Below are positions 52,444 through 61,500 of a DNA stretch of 64,000 nt, piece by piece (within the stretch, counting starts at the first letter, position 1; the number at the start of each line of letters is the position of its first letter). Origin of the DNA: Dactylosporangium roseum (lineage in GTDB: Bacteria > Actinomycetota > Actinomycetes > Mycobacteriales > Micromonosporaceae). The position numbers and the translations under genes are program-made. The stretch is taken from NCBI RefSeq assembly GCF_025264685.1, contig NZ_CP073721.1, forward strand, positions 5,838,501-5,902,500, in the 5' to 3' direction. A model generated the notes under the pieces. The model was not told the origin of the DNA. It saw only the letters and a list, made by a program, of their open reading frames with translations, and ran no database searches.

Positions 52444-54198
52444 TCATGCGGATTTCGAGCGGTCCGCGACCGCGAGCAGCTCCTCCGCGTGGGCGATGCC
52501 CAGGTCCGAGTCCGGCAGGCCGGCCAGCATGCGGGCCAGCTCGCGCGCCCGCTCGGTGTGCTCGACGACGCGCACGCCGCTGGTCGTGACGGCGCCGCCG
52601 GTGTCCTTGGCGACGACCAGGTGACGGTCGGCGAAGGCCGCGACCTGCGGCAGGTGGGTCACGACGAGGACCTGGTGGTCGCGGGCCAGGCGGGCCAGCC
52701 GCTTGCCGATCTCGACCGCCGCGGTGCCGCCGACGCCGGCGTCGACCTCGTCGAACACCAGCGTGGGCGGGCCGCCCACACCGGCGAACACGACCTCGAT
52801 CGCCAGCATGACCCGGGACAGCTCGCCGCCAGACGCACCCTTTTGCAGCGGCTGGGCCGGCGCGCCCGGGTGCGGCAGGAGTCGCAGCTCGATGTCGTCG
52901 GCGCCGTCCGGGCCGACGCCGCTCTCGGCGCCGGTGGGCGTGGTGATCGTCGGACCGCTGCCGGTCGCCTTCGGCGCGACGACGACCTCGATGCGCGCGT
53001 GCGGCATCGCCAGACCGGCCAGCTCGACCGTCACGTCGGCGGCGAACCGCCCCGCCGCCTCACGGCGCGCGGCGGACAGGACCGCCGCCAGCTCCGCGAC
53101 CTCGCCGTGCAGGCGCTGCCGCTCGCGGTCGAGCTCCTCGAGCAGCTCGTCGGACGTGTCCAGCTCAGCGAGCCGCGTGCGGGCATGCTCGGCCCAGGCG
53201 ACGACCCCGTCGACGTCCTCCGCGTACTTCCGGGTCAGGGCCCGCAGGTCGGCCCTCCGCTCGTACACCTCCTGGAGACGTCCGGGATCGGCGTCCAGCG
53301 ACGCGAGATAGGTGCCGAGCTCCGTCGACACGTCACCGGCGAGCGTCGCCACCTCGTCGAGGCGGGCCGCGAGCTCACCGAGGACCCGGTCGACACCCGC
53401 CTGCGCCTCGAGGGTGCGGCGGGCGGTGGAGATCAGGCTCAGCACGTCGGTGACGTCGTCGCCCTCGCCGGTGCCGGCCAGCGCGACGTGCGCGAGCTGC
53501 GCCGCGCTGCGCAGGCCCTCGACGTGCTCCAGCCGCTGCGTCTCCTCGCGCAGCAGCTCGTCCTCGCCGGGCTGCGGATCGACGCGGCTGATCTCGTCGA
53601 GGCCGAGCCGCAGCAGGTCGGCCTCCTGGCTGCGCTGCCGCGCGTTGGCCCGGCGGTCGGCGAGGTCGTCCTCGACGGCGCGCCAGCGGTTGAACAGCTC
53701 GGTGAACTGGCCCAGCAGCTTCTCGTGCTCGGGTCCGGCGAACCGGTCCAGCGCCGCGCGCTGCTCGGCGGGGCGCAGCAGCCGGAGCTGGTCCGACTGG
53801 CCGTGCAGCGCGAACACCCGCTCGCCCACCTCGCCCAGCACGGCCACGGGCACGGTGCGGCCGCCGACGTGTGCACGGGAGCGGCCCTCGACCGTCAGGG
53901 CGCGGCTCATCAGCAGGGTGCCGTCGTCCTCGATCGCGGCGCCCGCCTCGGCGATGCGGCTCTCGACCGCGGCCCGCACGTGCGACGGCAGCGTCAACCG
54001 GCCGTCGACCGTGGCGCGACCCGGCTCGGCGCGCACGCGACCGGCGTCGGCGCGACCGCCGAACAGCAGCCCGAGGCTGGTCACGACCATGGTCTTGCCC
54101 GCGCCCGTCTCGCCGGTGATGACGGTCAGGCCCGGCCCGAGGGGCAGGGTGGCGTCTTCGATCACGCCCAGTCCGGTAATGCGGAGTTCCTCCAGCAC
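52444..54198 (-). CDS. recN: DNA repair protein RecN
   Basis: A 584-aa SMC-like ATPase of double-strand-break repair. Walker A GETGAGKTMVV, a coiled-coil middle (about 150-390), then the signature KGASGGELSRVMLAIE and Walker B LVFDEVDAGVGG. Start GTG 54198 is chosen because LEELRITGLGVIEDA, the family N-terminus, follows directly and a TAGTGT box lies 7 nt upstream. It is 38 nt downstream of nadK. Confidence 0.96.
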   Translation of the reverse strand: MLEELRITGLGVIEDATLPLGPGLTVITGETGAGKTMVVTSLGLLFGGRADAGRVRAEPGRATVDGRLTLPSHVRAAVESRIAEAGAAIEDDGTLLMSRALTVEGRSRAHVGGRTVPVAVLGEVGERVFALHGQSDQLRLLRPAEQRAALDRFAGPEHEKLLGQFTELFNRWRAVEDDLADRRANARQRSQEADLLRLGLDEISRVDPQPGEDELLREETQRLEHVEGLRSAAQLAHVALAGTGEGDDVTDVLSLISTARRTLEAQAGVDRVLGELAARLDEVATLAGDVSTELGTYLASLDADPGRLQEVYERRADLRALTRKYAEDVDGVVAWAEHARTRLAELDTSDELLEELDRERQRLHGEVAELAAVLSAARREAAGRFAADVTVELAGLAMPHARIEVVVAPKATGSGPTITTPTGAESGVGPDGADDIELRLLPHPGAPAQPLQKGASGGELSRVMLAIEVVFAGVGGPPTLVFDEVDAGVGGTAAVEIGKRLARLARDHQVLVVTHLPQVAAFADRHLVVAKDTGGAVTTSGVRVVEHTERARELARMLAGLPDSDLGIAHAEELLAVADRSKSA

Positions 54199-54205
54199 GT
54201 CAGAG

Positions 54206-54211
54206 ACACTA
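54206..54211 (-). promoter_or_regulatory. -10 element of a leaderless promoter (recN)
   Basis: TAGTGT on the minus strand ends 7 nt before GTG 54198. No clear SOS box is visible in the preceding 50 nt. Confidence 0.45.
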
Positions 54212-54236
54212 GCCGCGCGGTGCGACAGTTCTCCAC

Positions 54237-55130
54237 TCAGCCGTGCCGTTTGTTGTGCCGCCACCCCTCGACCGGGAGACCGAACTTCGCCACCAGCCGG
54301 TCCGTGAACGGGCGCTCACGCAGGCGCACGACGCGTACCGGCAGAGCACCCCGCCTGACGGTGACCGTCGATCCCGGCGCGAGGTCGATCACCCGCCGGC
54401 CGTCGCACGACAACAGTGCGAAGCTCGTGAACGGCTCCACGTTCACCGTGATGGTCGACGTCGGCGCGATCACCAGCGGGCGGCTGAACAGCGCATGGGC
54501 GCTGATCGGCACGAGCAGCAGCGCCTCCAGCTCCGGCCAGACGACCGGACCGCCGGCCGAGAACGCATACGCGGTCGAGCCGGTCGGGGTCGCGCAGACC
54601 ACACCGTCGCAGCCGTAGCGCGACAGCGGCCGCCCGTCGACCTCGACGAGCAGCTCGAGCATCTTCTCCCGGGCGCCCTTCTCCACCGTCACCTCGTTGA
54701 GCGCCCACGACGTGCCGACCAGGCGGCCGTCGTGCTCGGCGACGACGTCGACGGTCATCCGCTCGTCGACCGTGTACGTGCCGTCGACGATCTCCCGCAC
54801 CGCGTTGTCCACGTCGCCGATCTCCGCCTCGGCGAGGAACCCGACCTTGCCGAGGTTGATGCCGAGCAGCGGCGCCTTCGCGGGCCGGGCCAGCTCGGCG
54901 GCGCGCAGCAGGGTGCCGTCGCCACCGAGGGCGAACACGATCTCGACGCCCTCCGCGGCGGCCTCCCCGATCACCGGAACGGCCCGCGGGATGTCCAGCT
55001 CGTCCGCCTCGTGCGCCAGCACCCGCACGGTGAACCCGTTGGCGAGCAGATCGGCGGCGACGGTCCGCGCGTGTTCGTTGTTGCTTTCCTTACCGGTGTG
55101 CGCGACCAGCAGGGCCTCGCGCTCACTCAT
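54237..55130 (-). CDS. nadK: NAD kinase
   Basis: A 297-aa enzyme phosphorylating NAD+ to NADP+. The conserved GGDGTLLRAAE motif, LLGINLGKVGFLAE, the NE/D motif in ALNEVTVEKG and the TPTGSTAYAFSAGGP motif are all present. Start ATG 55130 follows GGAGGGG by 3-4 nt. It lies between tlyA and recN, as in mycobacteria. Confidence 0.96.
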   Translation of the reverse strand: MSEREALLVAHTGKESNNEHARTVAADLLANGFTVRVLAHEADELDIPRAVPVIGEAAAEGVEIVFALGGDGTLLRAAELARPAKAPLLGINLGKVGFLAEAEIGDVDNAVREIVDGTYTVDERMTVDVVAEHDGRLVGTSWALNEVTVEKGAREKMLELLVEVDGRPLSRYGCDGVVCATPTGSTAYAFSAGGPVVWPELEALLLVPISAHALFSRPLVIAPTSTITVNVEPFTSFALLSCDGRRVIDLAPGSTVTVRRGALPVRVVRLRERPFTDRLVAKFGLPVEGWRHNKRHG

Positions 55131-55198
55131 ACGCCCCTCCGGTGCGCTCCGGCCGCCTGGGCTCCGCCCTGAACCCCCTCCCCTACGCCGCAGACCAC

Positions 55199-55999
55199 TC
55201 ATGCGGCACGCTCCACGCAGTCCGCGACAGCGGCGGGATCGACGGGCGGCGCGTCACGGCGCAGCCACAGGAAGAATTCCACGTTGCCCGACGGCCCGGG
55301 CAGCGGGCTGACGGTCACGCCGGCCACGCCGAGGCCGACCTCCGCGGCCGCCGACGCCACGTCGAGCACCGCCGACGCCCGTAGCCGCGGCGAACGGACC
55401 ACCCCGCCCTCACCGACCCGCTCCTTGCCGACCTCGAACTGCGGCTTGACCATCGGCACCAGGTCCCCGTCCGGCGCGGTGCACGCGACGAGCGCCGGCA
55501 GCACGAGCCGCAGCGAGATGAACGACAGATCGGCGACCGTCAGGTCGCAGGGGCCGCCGATGGTGTCCGGGGTCAAGGTGCGCACGTTGGTCCGCTCGAT
55601 GACGTTCACCCGCGGGTCGGTGCGCAGCGACCATGCGATCTGCCCGTACCCGACGTCGACCGCGGCCACCGCGGCCGCTCCCCGCCGCAGCAGCACGTCG
55701 GTGAAGCCGCCGGTCGACGCGCCCGCGTCGAGGCAGCGGCGCCCCCGGACCGGCAGGTCCTCGAACGCGTCGAGCGCGCCGGCGAGCTTGTGGCCCCCCC
55801 GCGACACGTAGTCGTCGCCCGGACCGGCCGCGGGCAGCACCCGCACCGCGTCCGCGGGATCGACCTGGGCGGCGGCCTTGCCGGCCACGGTGCCCCGCAC
55901 CTCCACCCGCCCCGCGGCGATCAGTGCTGCCGCCTGCTCCCGCGAGCGGGCCAGCCCGCGGCGCACCAGCTCCGCGTCGAGTCGGGTCCGGCGCGCCAT
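55199..55999 (-). CDS. tlyA: TlyA family rRNA 2'-O-methyltransferase / hemolysin
   Basis: A 266-aa enzyme with an N-terminal S4 domain (LDAELVRRGLARSREQAAALIAAGRV) and an FtsJ-type methyltransferase domain (CLDAGASTGGFTDVLLRRGA, then DLTVADLSFISLR and PMVKPQFEVG). In mycobacteria TlyA methylates 16S and 23S rRNA, and its loss gives capreomycin resistance. ATG 55999 has GAGGAGCGAC upstream, 14 nt after the small gene's stop. Confidence 0.95.
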   Translation of the reverse strand: MARRTRLDAELVRRGLARSREQAAALIAAGRVEVRGTVAGKAAAQVDPADAVRVLPAAGPGDDYVSRGGHKLAGALDAFEDLPVRGRRCLDAGASTGGFTDVLLRRGAAAVAAVDVGYGQIAWSLRTDPRVNVIERTNVRTLTPDTIGGPCDLTVADLSFISLRLVLPALVACTAPDGDLVPMVKPQFEVGKERVGEGGVVRSPRLRASAVLDVASAAAEVGLGVAGVTVSPLPGPSGNVEFFLWLRRDAPPVDPAAVADCVERAA

Positions 56000-56013
56000 C
56001 TGCCTGTCGCTCC

Positions 56014-56184
56014 TCAGCGTTCCTCGATCGTGCCCAGGGTCTCCTGCAACGTGCGGTGCGCGTCCGCGTAGACGGCGACCTGTCGCTGCAGCGGAAGCGA
56101 CGCTACCTCGCCCAACGCCTCGACCGCCGCCTCGACCCGGCCCAGGGCCGCCGCACCGGGCGGTCCGGGTGCCGGCGCCGTCAT
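56014..56184 (-). CDS. Small conserved-context protein upstream of tlyA (Rv1693-like position)
   Basis: A 56-aa acidic, helical protein: Ala/Pro/Gly-rich first 12 residues, then GRVEAAVEALGEVASLPLQ and AVYADAHRTLQETLGTIEE. ATG 56184 overlaps the phasin-like stop (ATGA), and its stop is 14 nt from tlyA, so it is translationally coupled to both sides. Mycobacteria have a similarly sized hypothetical gene just before tlyA. Function unknown. Confidence 0.75.
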   Translation of the reverse strand: MTAPAPGPPGAAALGRVEAAVEALGEVASLPLQRQVAVYADAHRTLQETLGTIEER

Positions 56185-56762
56185 GACGACGCCGTCTTCC
56201 GCGGCGCGCGGGTCGCCTTCTTCACCGGCAGCCGGTCAGAGGCCGGCCCGACGTCCGACGCCTCGGCGACCTTCTTGACCGCGGCCTTCGTCGCCGCCTT
56301 CTTCGCCGTCGCGCTCCGCTTCACCGGCACCTGCTTCGCGGGCGGCGGGGTGACCGGCGCCACAGCCTTCGCAGCGGTCTTCTTCGCCACGGTCTTCTTC
56401 GCCGGAGCCGGCTCCACGACCTCGGCACCGACCGGCGGCGCCGGCTCGTGCACCGGCGCCGACGCGGCCTTGAGCTGCGCCTCGAGCTCGCGCACCTTCG
56501 CGGTCAGCGCCGCGACCTCGTCCGCCGTCGCCAGGCCGACCGCACCGAGGGCGCGGTCCAGCTCGTACCGGACCAGCTTCGTCAGCGCCTCACGGTTCGC
56601 CGTGCCCGCCTTGAGCAGGTCCTCGGCCATCGCCTGAAGCTGCTCCGCGGTCGCGCCGCTCTTGCCGACGAGGCGCCGGACCGTCTTCGTCGCCTTCTTG
56701 GTCGTCGCCTCGGTCATGCCGTAGGCCAGTTCGAGATATGCCCGCCATGCTTCGTGTGCCAT
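56181..56762 (-). CDS. Phasin-like protein with Ala/Lys-rich histone-like tail
   Basis: A 193-aa protein. The N-terminal ~95 residues are a long amphipathic helix region (AWRAYLELAYGMTEATTKKATKTVRRL, coiled coil at about 75-95) like PhaF/phasin proteins. The C-terminal ~90 residues contain KKTVAKKT, AKKAATKAAVKK-type repeats like histone H1 or PhaF. Such proteins bind polyhydroxyalkanoate granules and/or DNA. ATG 56762 follows GAGGCG. It heads the operon to tlyA. Confidence 0.8.
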   Translation of the reverse strand: MAHEAWRAYLELAYGMTEATTKKATKTVRRLVGKSGATAEQLQAMAEDLLKAGTANREALTKLVRYELDRALGAVGLATADEVAALTAKVRELEAQLKAASAPVHEPAPPVGAEVVEPAPAKKTVAKKTAAKAVAPVTPPPAKQVPVKRSATAKKAATKAAVKKVAEASDVGPASDRLPVKKATRAPRKTASS

Positions 56763-56898
56763 GTTGCGCCTCTTCTCCAAGTGGTGTACCGCCATCACGC
56801 TACCGGGCGCTTCCGGGCGCCGTACGGTACCGTCGTTTTCCACGTGTCCACAGCGTCCGCAGTAGACACACCACAGCGGACAGAGCATCGGGGGTCGG

Positions 56899-57237
56899 AT
56901 GGCCACGGTCGAAGAGTGCCGGGTGGCACTCGAAAAGCTCGCCGCGAAGCTCGCGGCCAACGCCGTCGCGGCACGCGAGAAGCTCGACTTCGACCGCTCG
57001 CTCGCCTGCCGGATCACGGACCTCGGCATCGCGTTTCACGGCCAGCTCCAAAACGGCCAGATCACCGACCTCGCCGTGGGCGACGATCCCCGCGCGAAGA
57101 TCAAGCTCACGTCGACGAGCGACGACCTGGTCGCGCTCGTCGACGGGCAGCTCAACGCCATGTCCGCCTGGACCAGCGGCCGCATCAAGATCGAGGCCGG
57201 CGTCTTCGACCTGCTGAAGCTCCGCAAGCTCCTCTAG
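56899..57237 (+). CDS. SCP2 sterol-binding domain protein
   Basis: A 112-aa protein formed of one SCP2-like domain: the ITDLGIAFHGQLQNGQITDL beta hairpin, PRAKIKLTSTSDDLVALVDG, and SGRIKIEAGVFDLLKLRKLL at the end. It could bind a hydrophobic ligand. ATG 56899 is preceded by GGGGGTCGG. It diverges from the phasin-like gene, so the two may share a promoter region and a link to lipid storage. Confidence 0.88.
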   Translation: MATVEECRVALEKLAAKLAANAVAAREKLDFDRSLACRITDLGIAFHGQLQNGQITDLAVGDDPRAKIKLTSTSDDLVALVDGQLNAMSAWTSGRIKIEAGVFDLLKLRKLL

Positions 57238-57379
57238 AGCCGAGGCCGCGAAGTCGAGCCGCGCGATCGCCCCCGGTGTCGCGCCACGGGGATGGTGCCG
57301 CACCGTCGTGCGGGCGGCGTCTGACCGCTCATGGTCGCCGCGCGCCCCGGTGCGGCACGTTCCGGGCCGGGCGACTCGT

Positions 57380-57431
57380 TGATCATGGGAAAGATCTGGC
57401 TGTCAGGGTAGCCACATCTTTCCCATGATCA
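57380..57431. repeat. Intergenic palindrome at a convergent junction
   Basis: GATCATGGGAAAGAT (57381-57395) is repeated inverted at 57416-57430, with five further pairs inside after one mismatch (57397-57401 with 57410-57414). The 21-position stem has an 8-nt loop. It sits between the SCP2 and HAD genes, which converge. The remaining intergenic sequence from 57238 to 57552 shows no gene. It likely acts as a two-way terminator. Confidence 0.85.
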
Positions 57432-57552
57432 TGGGGTCGAGCGGCATGGCGGCTAGAGCTGGAACGCGCGCCGGCCGGCCCGCCTCGCGGGCCCCCGCCC
57501 GAGCCGCCGGCCCTGTCCGGGTTGACCGCAAAAGCTGTCGAGCCGAACGTCG

Positions 57553-58584
57553 TTAGAGCTTCAGCCACTTCAGGGCGGCCGCGGCGGCGTCACCGGCCGG
57601 CACGACCGGGTGCACCTCGCCCGCCGCCCAGGCGACGGCGCACAGGGCCGCGAGCGCGTCCACGCGACGCCCGTCACCGGACAGCTCCCAGCGTCCGTCC
57701 AGCTCCCGCACACGCCATTGCGTCGGGAGTCGTACGGGCTGAGCCCGCTCGAACAGCCCGCCCAGGTCCTCGGCGACGAACGTGGGCCGCCGCTCGGGCG
57801 GCGCCGCGAGCAGCTCGGCCGCGTCGGAGACGCCGGTCAGCACCAGCAGGCTGTCCATGCCGGCCCGGTTCGCGCCCTCGATGTCGGTGTCGAGCCGGTC
57901 CCCGACCACGAGCGGCCGGGTGGCGCTCCGCTCACGGGCCGCCTCCAGGAACAGGCCCGGATCCGGCTTGCCGACGATCGTGTCCGGCTGCCGTCCCAGT
58001 GCCGTCGCGAGCGCCACGACCAGCGACCCGTTGCCCGGCAGCGGCCCGCGCGGCGACGGCAGCGTCCGGTCGGCGTTGGTCGCGATCCAGTCCGCCCCGC
58101 CGCGGATCGCGACGGACGCGTCGCCGAGGTCCCGCATGCGCACGTCCGGCCCGTACCCCTGCACGACCACCCGCGCCTCTTCGGCCTCGGTGACCGGCCG
58201 CAGCCCAACGCCGACGACCTCGTCGCGCAGCGCGGGCGCACCCAGGATCAGCACCGGTGTGCCGGCCGGGTACCGCTCCGCCAGCAGCAGCGCGGTGGCG
58301 TGCGCCGACGTGACGACCTCCCGCGCCTCGGCCGGGATGCCGATCCGGGTCAGCAGGGCCGCCACGTCGGTGGGCAGCCGGGAGGCGTTGTTCGTGGCGT
58401 ACGCGCTGGGAATGCCCCGCTCACGCAGCCGCGCACACGCCTCCGCGGCACCCGGAACGACCTGGTCGACGAGGTACAGCACCCCGTCGAGGTCGAAGAC
58501 CACGAGATCGTACCGGCTGACGAGGTCCCCTTCAGAGGAGTGCGCCGCGCCGGCCGGCCCCTGGCTCTCCGGCGTGTCAGCCAC
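57553..58584 (-). CDS. HAD-IIA family sugar-phosphatase-like hydrolase (Rv1692-like)
   Basis: A 343-aa NagD/pNPPase-type HAD hydrolase: VVFDLDGVLYLVDQVVPGA, YATNNASRLP, and GKPDPGLFLEAA ... VVGDRLDTDIEGANRAGMDSLLVLTG. The mycobacterial equivalent is a glycerol-3-phosphate phosphatase in phospholipid recycling; that assignment is transferred by position. An extra C-terminal ~85 residues follow the HAD core. Start GTG 58584 overlaps the TPR gene by 8 nt. Confidence 0.9.
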   Translation of the reverse strand: MADTPESQGPAGAAHSSEGDLVSRYDLVVFDLDGVLYLVDQVVPGAAEACARLRERGIPSAYATNNASRLPTDVAALLTRIGIPAEAREVVTSAHATALLLAERYPAGTPVLILGAPALRDEVVGVGLRPVTEAEEARVVVQGYGPDVRMRDLGDASVAIRGGADWIATNADRTLPSPRGPLPGNGSLVVALATALGRQPDTIVGKPDPGLFLEAARERSATRPLVVGDRLDTDIEGANRAGMDSLLVLTGVSDAAELLAAPPERRPTFVAEDLGGLFERAQPVRLPTQWRVRELDGRWELSGDGRRVDALAALCAVAWAAGEVHPVVPAGDAAAAALKWLKL

Positions 58585-61500
58585 GCGGATCCGCCGCGCT
58601 CGTCCCACCACCGGCCGGTTTCGCGTCGGTATCGGTCGTCACCGCGTCAGCGTCGCGGTCGCCGCCCGGCCCGGCGAAGTCCCCGTCCCGCTCGTCGTCC
58701 ACGTCACCTTCGTCGTCGCGGTCGCCCTTGTCACGGTCGCCCTTGTCACGGTCGCCCTCGTAGTCGGCGTCCTCGTCCTCGTCGTAGTCGTCGGCGTCAT
58801 ACTCGTCGTCTTCGTCGTCTTCGTCGTCTTCGTCGTCTTCGTCGTCTTCGTCGTCTTCGTCGTCTTCGTCGTCTTCGTCGTCGCCGTAGTCGTCGTCGCC
58901 GTCCCCGTCGCCGTAGTCGTCGATGTCGTCCTCGTCGTCGAAGTCCTCGTCGTCCTCGTCCTCATCGAGGTCGTCCTCGTCTTCGTCGTCAAGGTCGTCG
59001 TCGTCCTCGTCGAGGTCCCGTTCGTCGCCGAGGACCTCTTCCTCGTCGCGGCCGGCCCGGCCATGGGCGGCGAGCCGGTCGTCGCCGTGCTCGTCGTCCT
59101 CGTCATCGACCTGGACCGCATCGCCGTCGAGCGTGATGCCGTCCAGCTCGAGCAGCCTCTCGGCCGCGTCGGTGCGCAGGTCCTCGTCGAGGTCGGCGGC
59201 CCGCGCGAACCACTCGCGCGCCTCTTCCCGCCGCCCGGCACGCAGGAGGGCGTCGGCGTACGCGTACCGCAGCCGCGCCGCCCACGGCGCGTCCGGCGCC
59301 GAGGTCAGCTCACGGACCTGAAGCATGGCGACGGCCGCGTCGTGCTGGCCCAGGTCCCCACGGGCCCCGGCCGCGACGATCAGCAGCTCCACGATCTCCT
59401 CGGCCGAGAGCTTCTCCCGGTCCGCCTCGCGGAACATGTCGATGGCCTTCTCCGGCCGCCCGAGTGCCCGCTCAGCGTCGGCGATGACGGCGATGTGGGT
59501 TTCCCGGCCGGTCATCCGCCGGTACGTCCGGAGCTCCCCGAGCGCCGTCTGCCACTCCCCGGCGTGGTACGCGGCCAGCCCGGCCGCCTCCCGCACCACC
59601 GCGATCCGCGAGGCCTTCCGCCGCGCCACCAACGCATGCGCGAGCGCCAGCTCCGGATCGTCTTCGATGAGCTGCCCGGCGGCCACCAGCCGCCGCGCAA
59701 CCTCGTCGGCCACGGGACGTGCCAGCGAACTCAGCTCCGTCCGCACCTCACGGTCCAGCTCCGAGGCCTCGACGTCCTCGGGAAGCACCGGATCCGAGAC
59801 CCGGGTGACAAGCTCCTCGCTCTCGGCCCCGGCCTCACCGCTCACGAACCCCGGGTCGGTCTGCCGCGGCCGGTACCCTCCGGCATCGGCGCGCCGCAGC
59901 CCCTCGGGTCGCTCGAAGCCGGCGCCCCGCCCACCGCCGTCACGGTCCCGGAACCCGCCCGGCCGGCGCCCGCCGTCCTGGCCACGGTCCCGGAACCCCG
60001 GCCGCTCACCACGGTCGCGGAAGCCACCCCGGTCACCGCCCCGGTCCCGGTATCCGGTGTCGCGGTCACGGTTGTCGCGGTCCCGGAACCCGCCGGTGCG
60101 CTCGCCGCGCGGTCCACCGTCACGGTCGCGGAACCCGCCGGGGCGCTCACCACGGTCACGGAACCCCGACGACCGGTCCCCACGCGGCCCGCCCTCACGG
60201 TCCCGGAACCCACCGGCACGCTCACCACGCGGTCCACCGTCACGGTCGCGGAACCCGCCGGGGCGCTCACCACGGTCACGGAAGCCGCCACGGTCTCCGT
60301 CGCGATCCCGGAACCCGCCGGAACGCTCGCCGCCGCGGAAGTCCCCATCCCGGCCCCGGAAGCCCGACGGTCGCTCACCACGGGGTCCACCGTCCCGATC
60401 CCGGAACTCGGATGACCGCTCACCACGGAACCCGCCGGTGCGCTCGCCGCGCGGTCCACCGTCACGGTCCCGGAACCCGCCGGGGCGCTCACCACGGTCA
60501 CGGAACCCCGACGACCGGTCCCCACGCGGCCCGCCCTCACGGTCCCGGAACCCACCGGCACGCTCACCACGCGGCCCACCGTCACGGTCGCGGAACCCGC
60601 CGGGGCGCTCACCACGGTCACGGAAGCCGCCACGGTCTCCGTCGCGATCCCGGAACCCGCCGGAACGCTCGCCGCCGCGGAAGTCCCCATCCCGGCCCCG
60701 GAAGCCCGACGGTCGCTCACCACGGGGTCCACCGTCCCGATCCCGGAACTCGGATGACCGCTCACCACGGAACCCGCCGGTGCGCTCGCCGCGCGGTCCA
60801 CCGTCACGGTCCCGGAACCCGCCGGGGCGCTCACCACGGTCACGGAACCCCGACGACCGGTCCCCACGCGGCCCGCCCTCACGGTCCCGGAACCCACCGG
60901 CACGCTCACCACGCGGCCCACCGTCACGGTCCCGGAACCCGCCGGGGCGCTCACCACGGTCACGGAACCCCGACGACCGGTCCCCACGCGGCCCGCCCTC
61001 ACGGTCCCGGAACCCACCGGCACGCTCACCACGCGGCCCACCGTCACGGTCCCGGAACCCGCCAGCGCGCTCGCCGCGCGGCCCGCCGTCACGGTCGCGG
61101 AACCCACCGGGGCGCTCACCACGGTCACGGAACCCCGACGACCGGTCCCCACGCGGCCCACCGTCGCGGTCGCGGGAGCCGCCGGGGCGGTCGCCACGGT
61201 CGCGGGAGCCGCCACGGTCTCCGTCGCGGTCGCGGTATCCACCGCGGTCGCCGTCGCGGTCCCGGAAGCCGCCGGAGCGCTCGCCACCGCGGTACCCGCC
61301 CTGGCGCGGCCCGCTGTCACGGTCGCGGAAGCCGCCGGCACGGTCACTCCGGAAACCACCCTGGCGGTCATCCCCGCGGTAGCCGCCGGACCCACCGTCA
61401 CGGTCGCCCCGGTAACCACCCGAAGTCCGCTCACCGCCCCGGTATCCGCCGGATCCACCGGCGGAACCGTCGCGGTCACCCCGGTAACCCTCCCGGCCCC

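Noticed and set aside
58804..58875. CRISPR or VNTR unrelated to coding
   Set aside because: The 9-bp units lie within the acidic tail reading frame and keep it open.
60089..60968. CRISPR array
   Set aside because: The repeats are long, contiguous, in frame and without unique spacers; they encode protein repeats.
59325..61382. A long plus-strand reading frame opposite the repeat protein
   Set aside because: It is an antisense product of the repeats and GC-rich codon bias. It has no ribosome site and encodes only PRSR-type low-complexity sequence.
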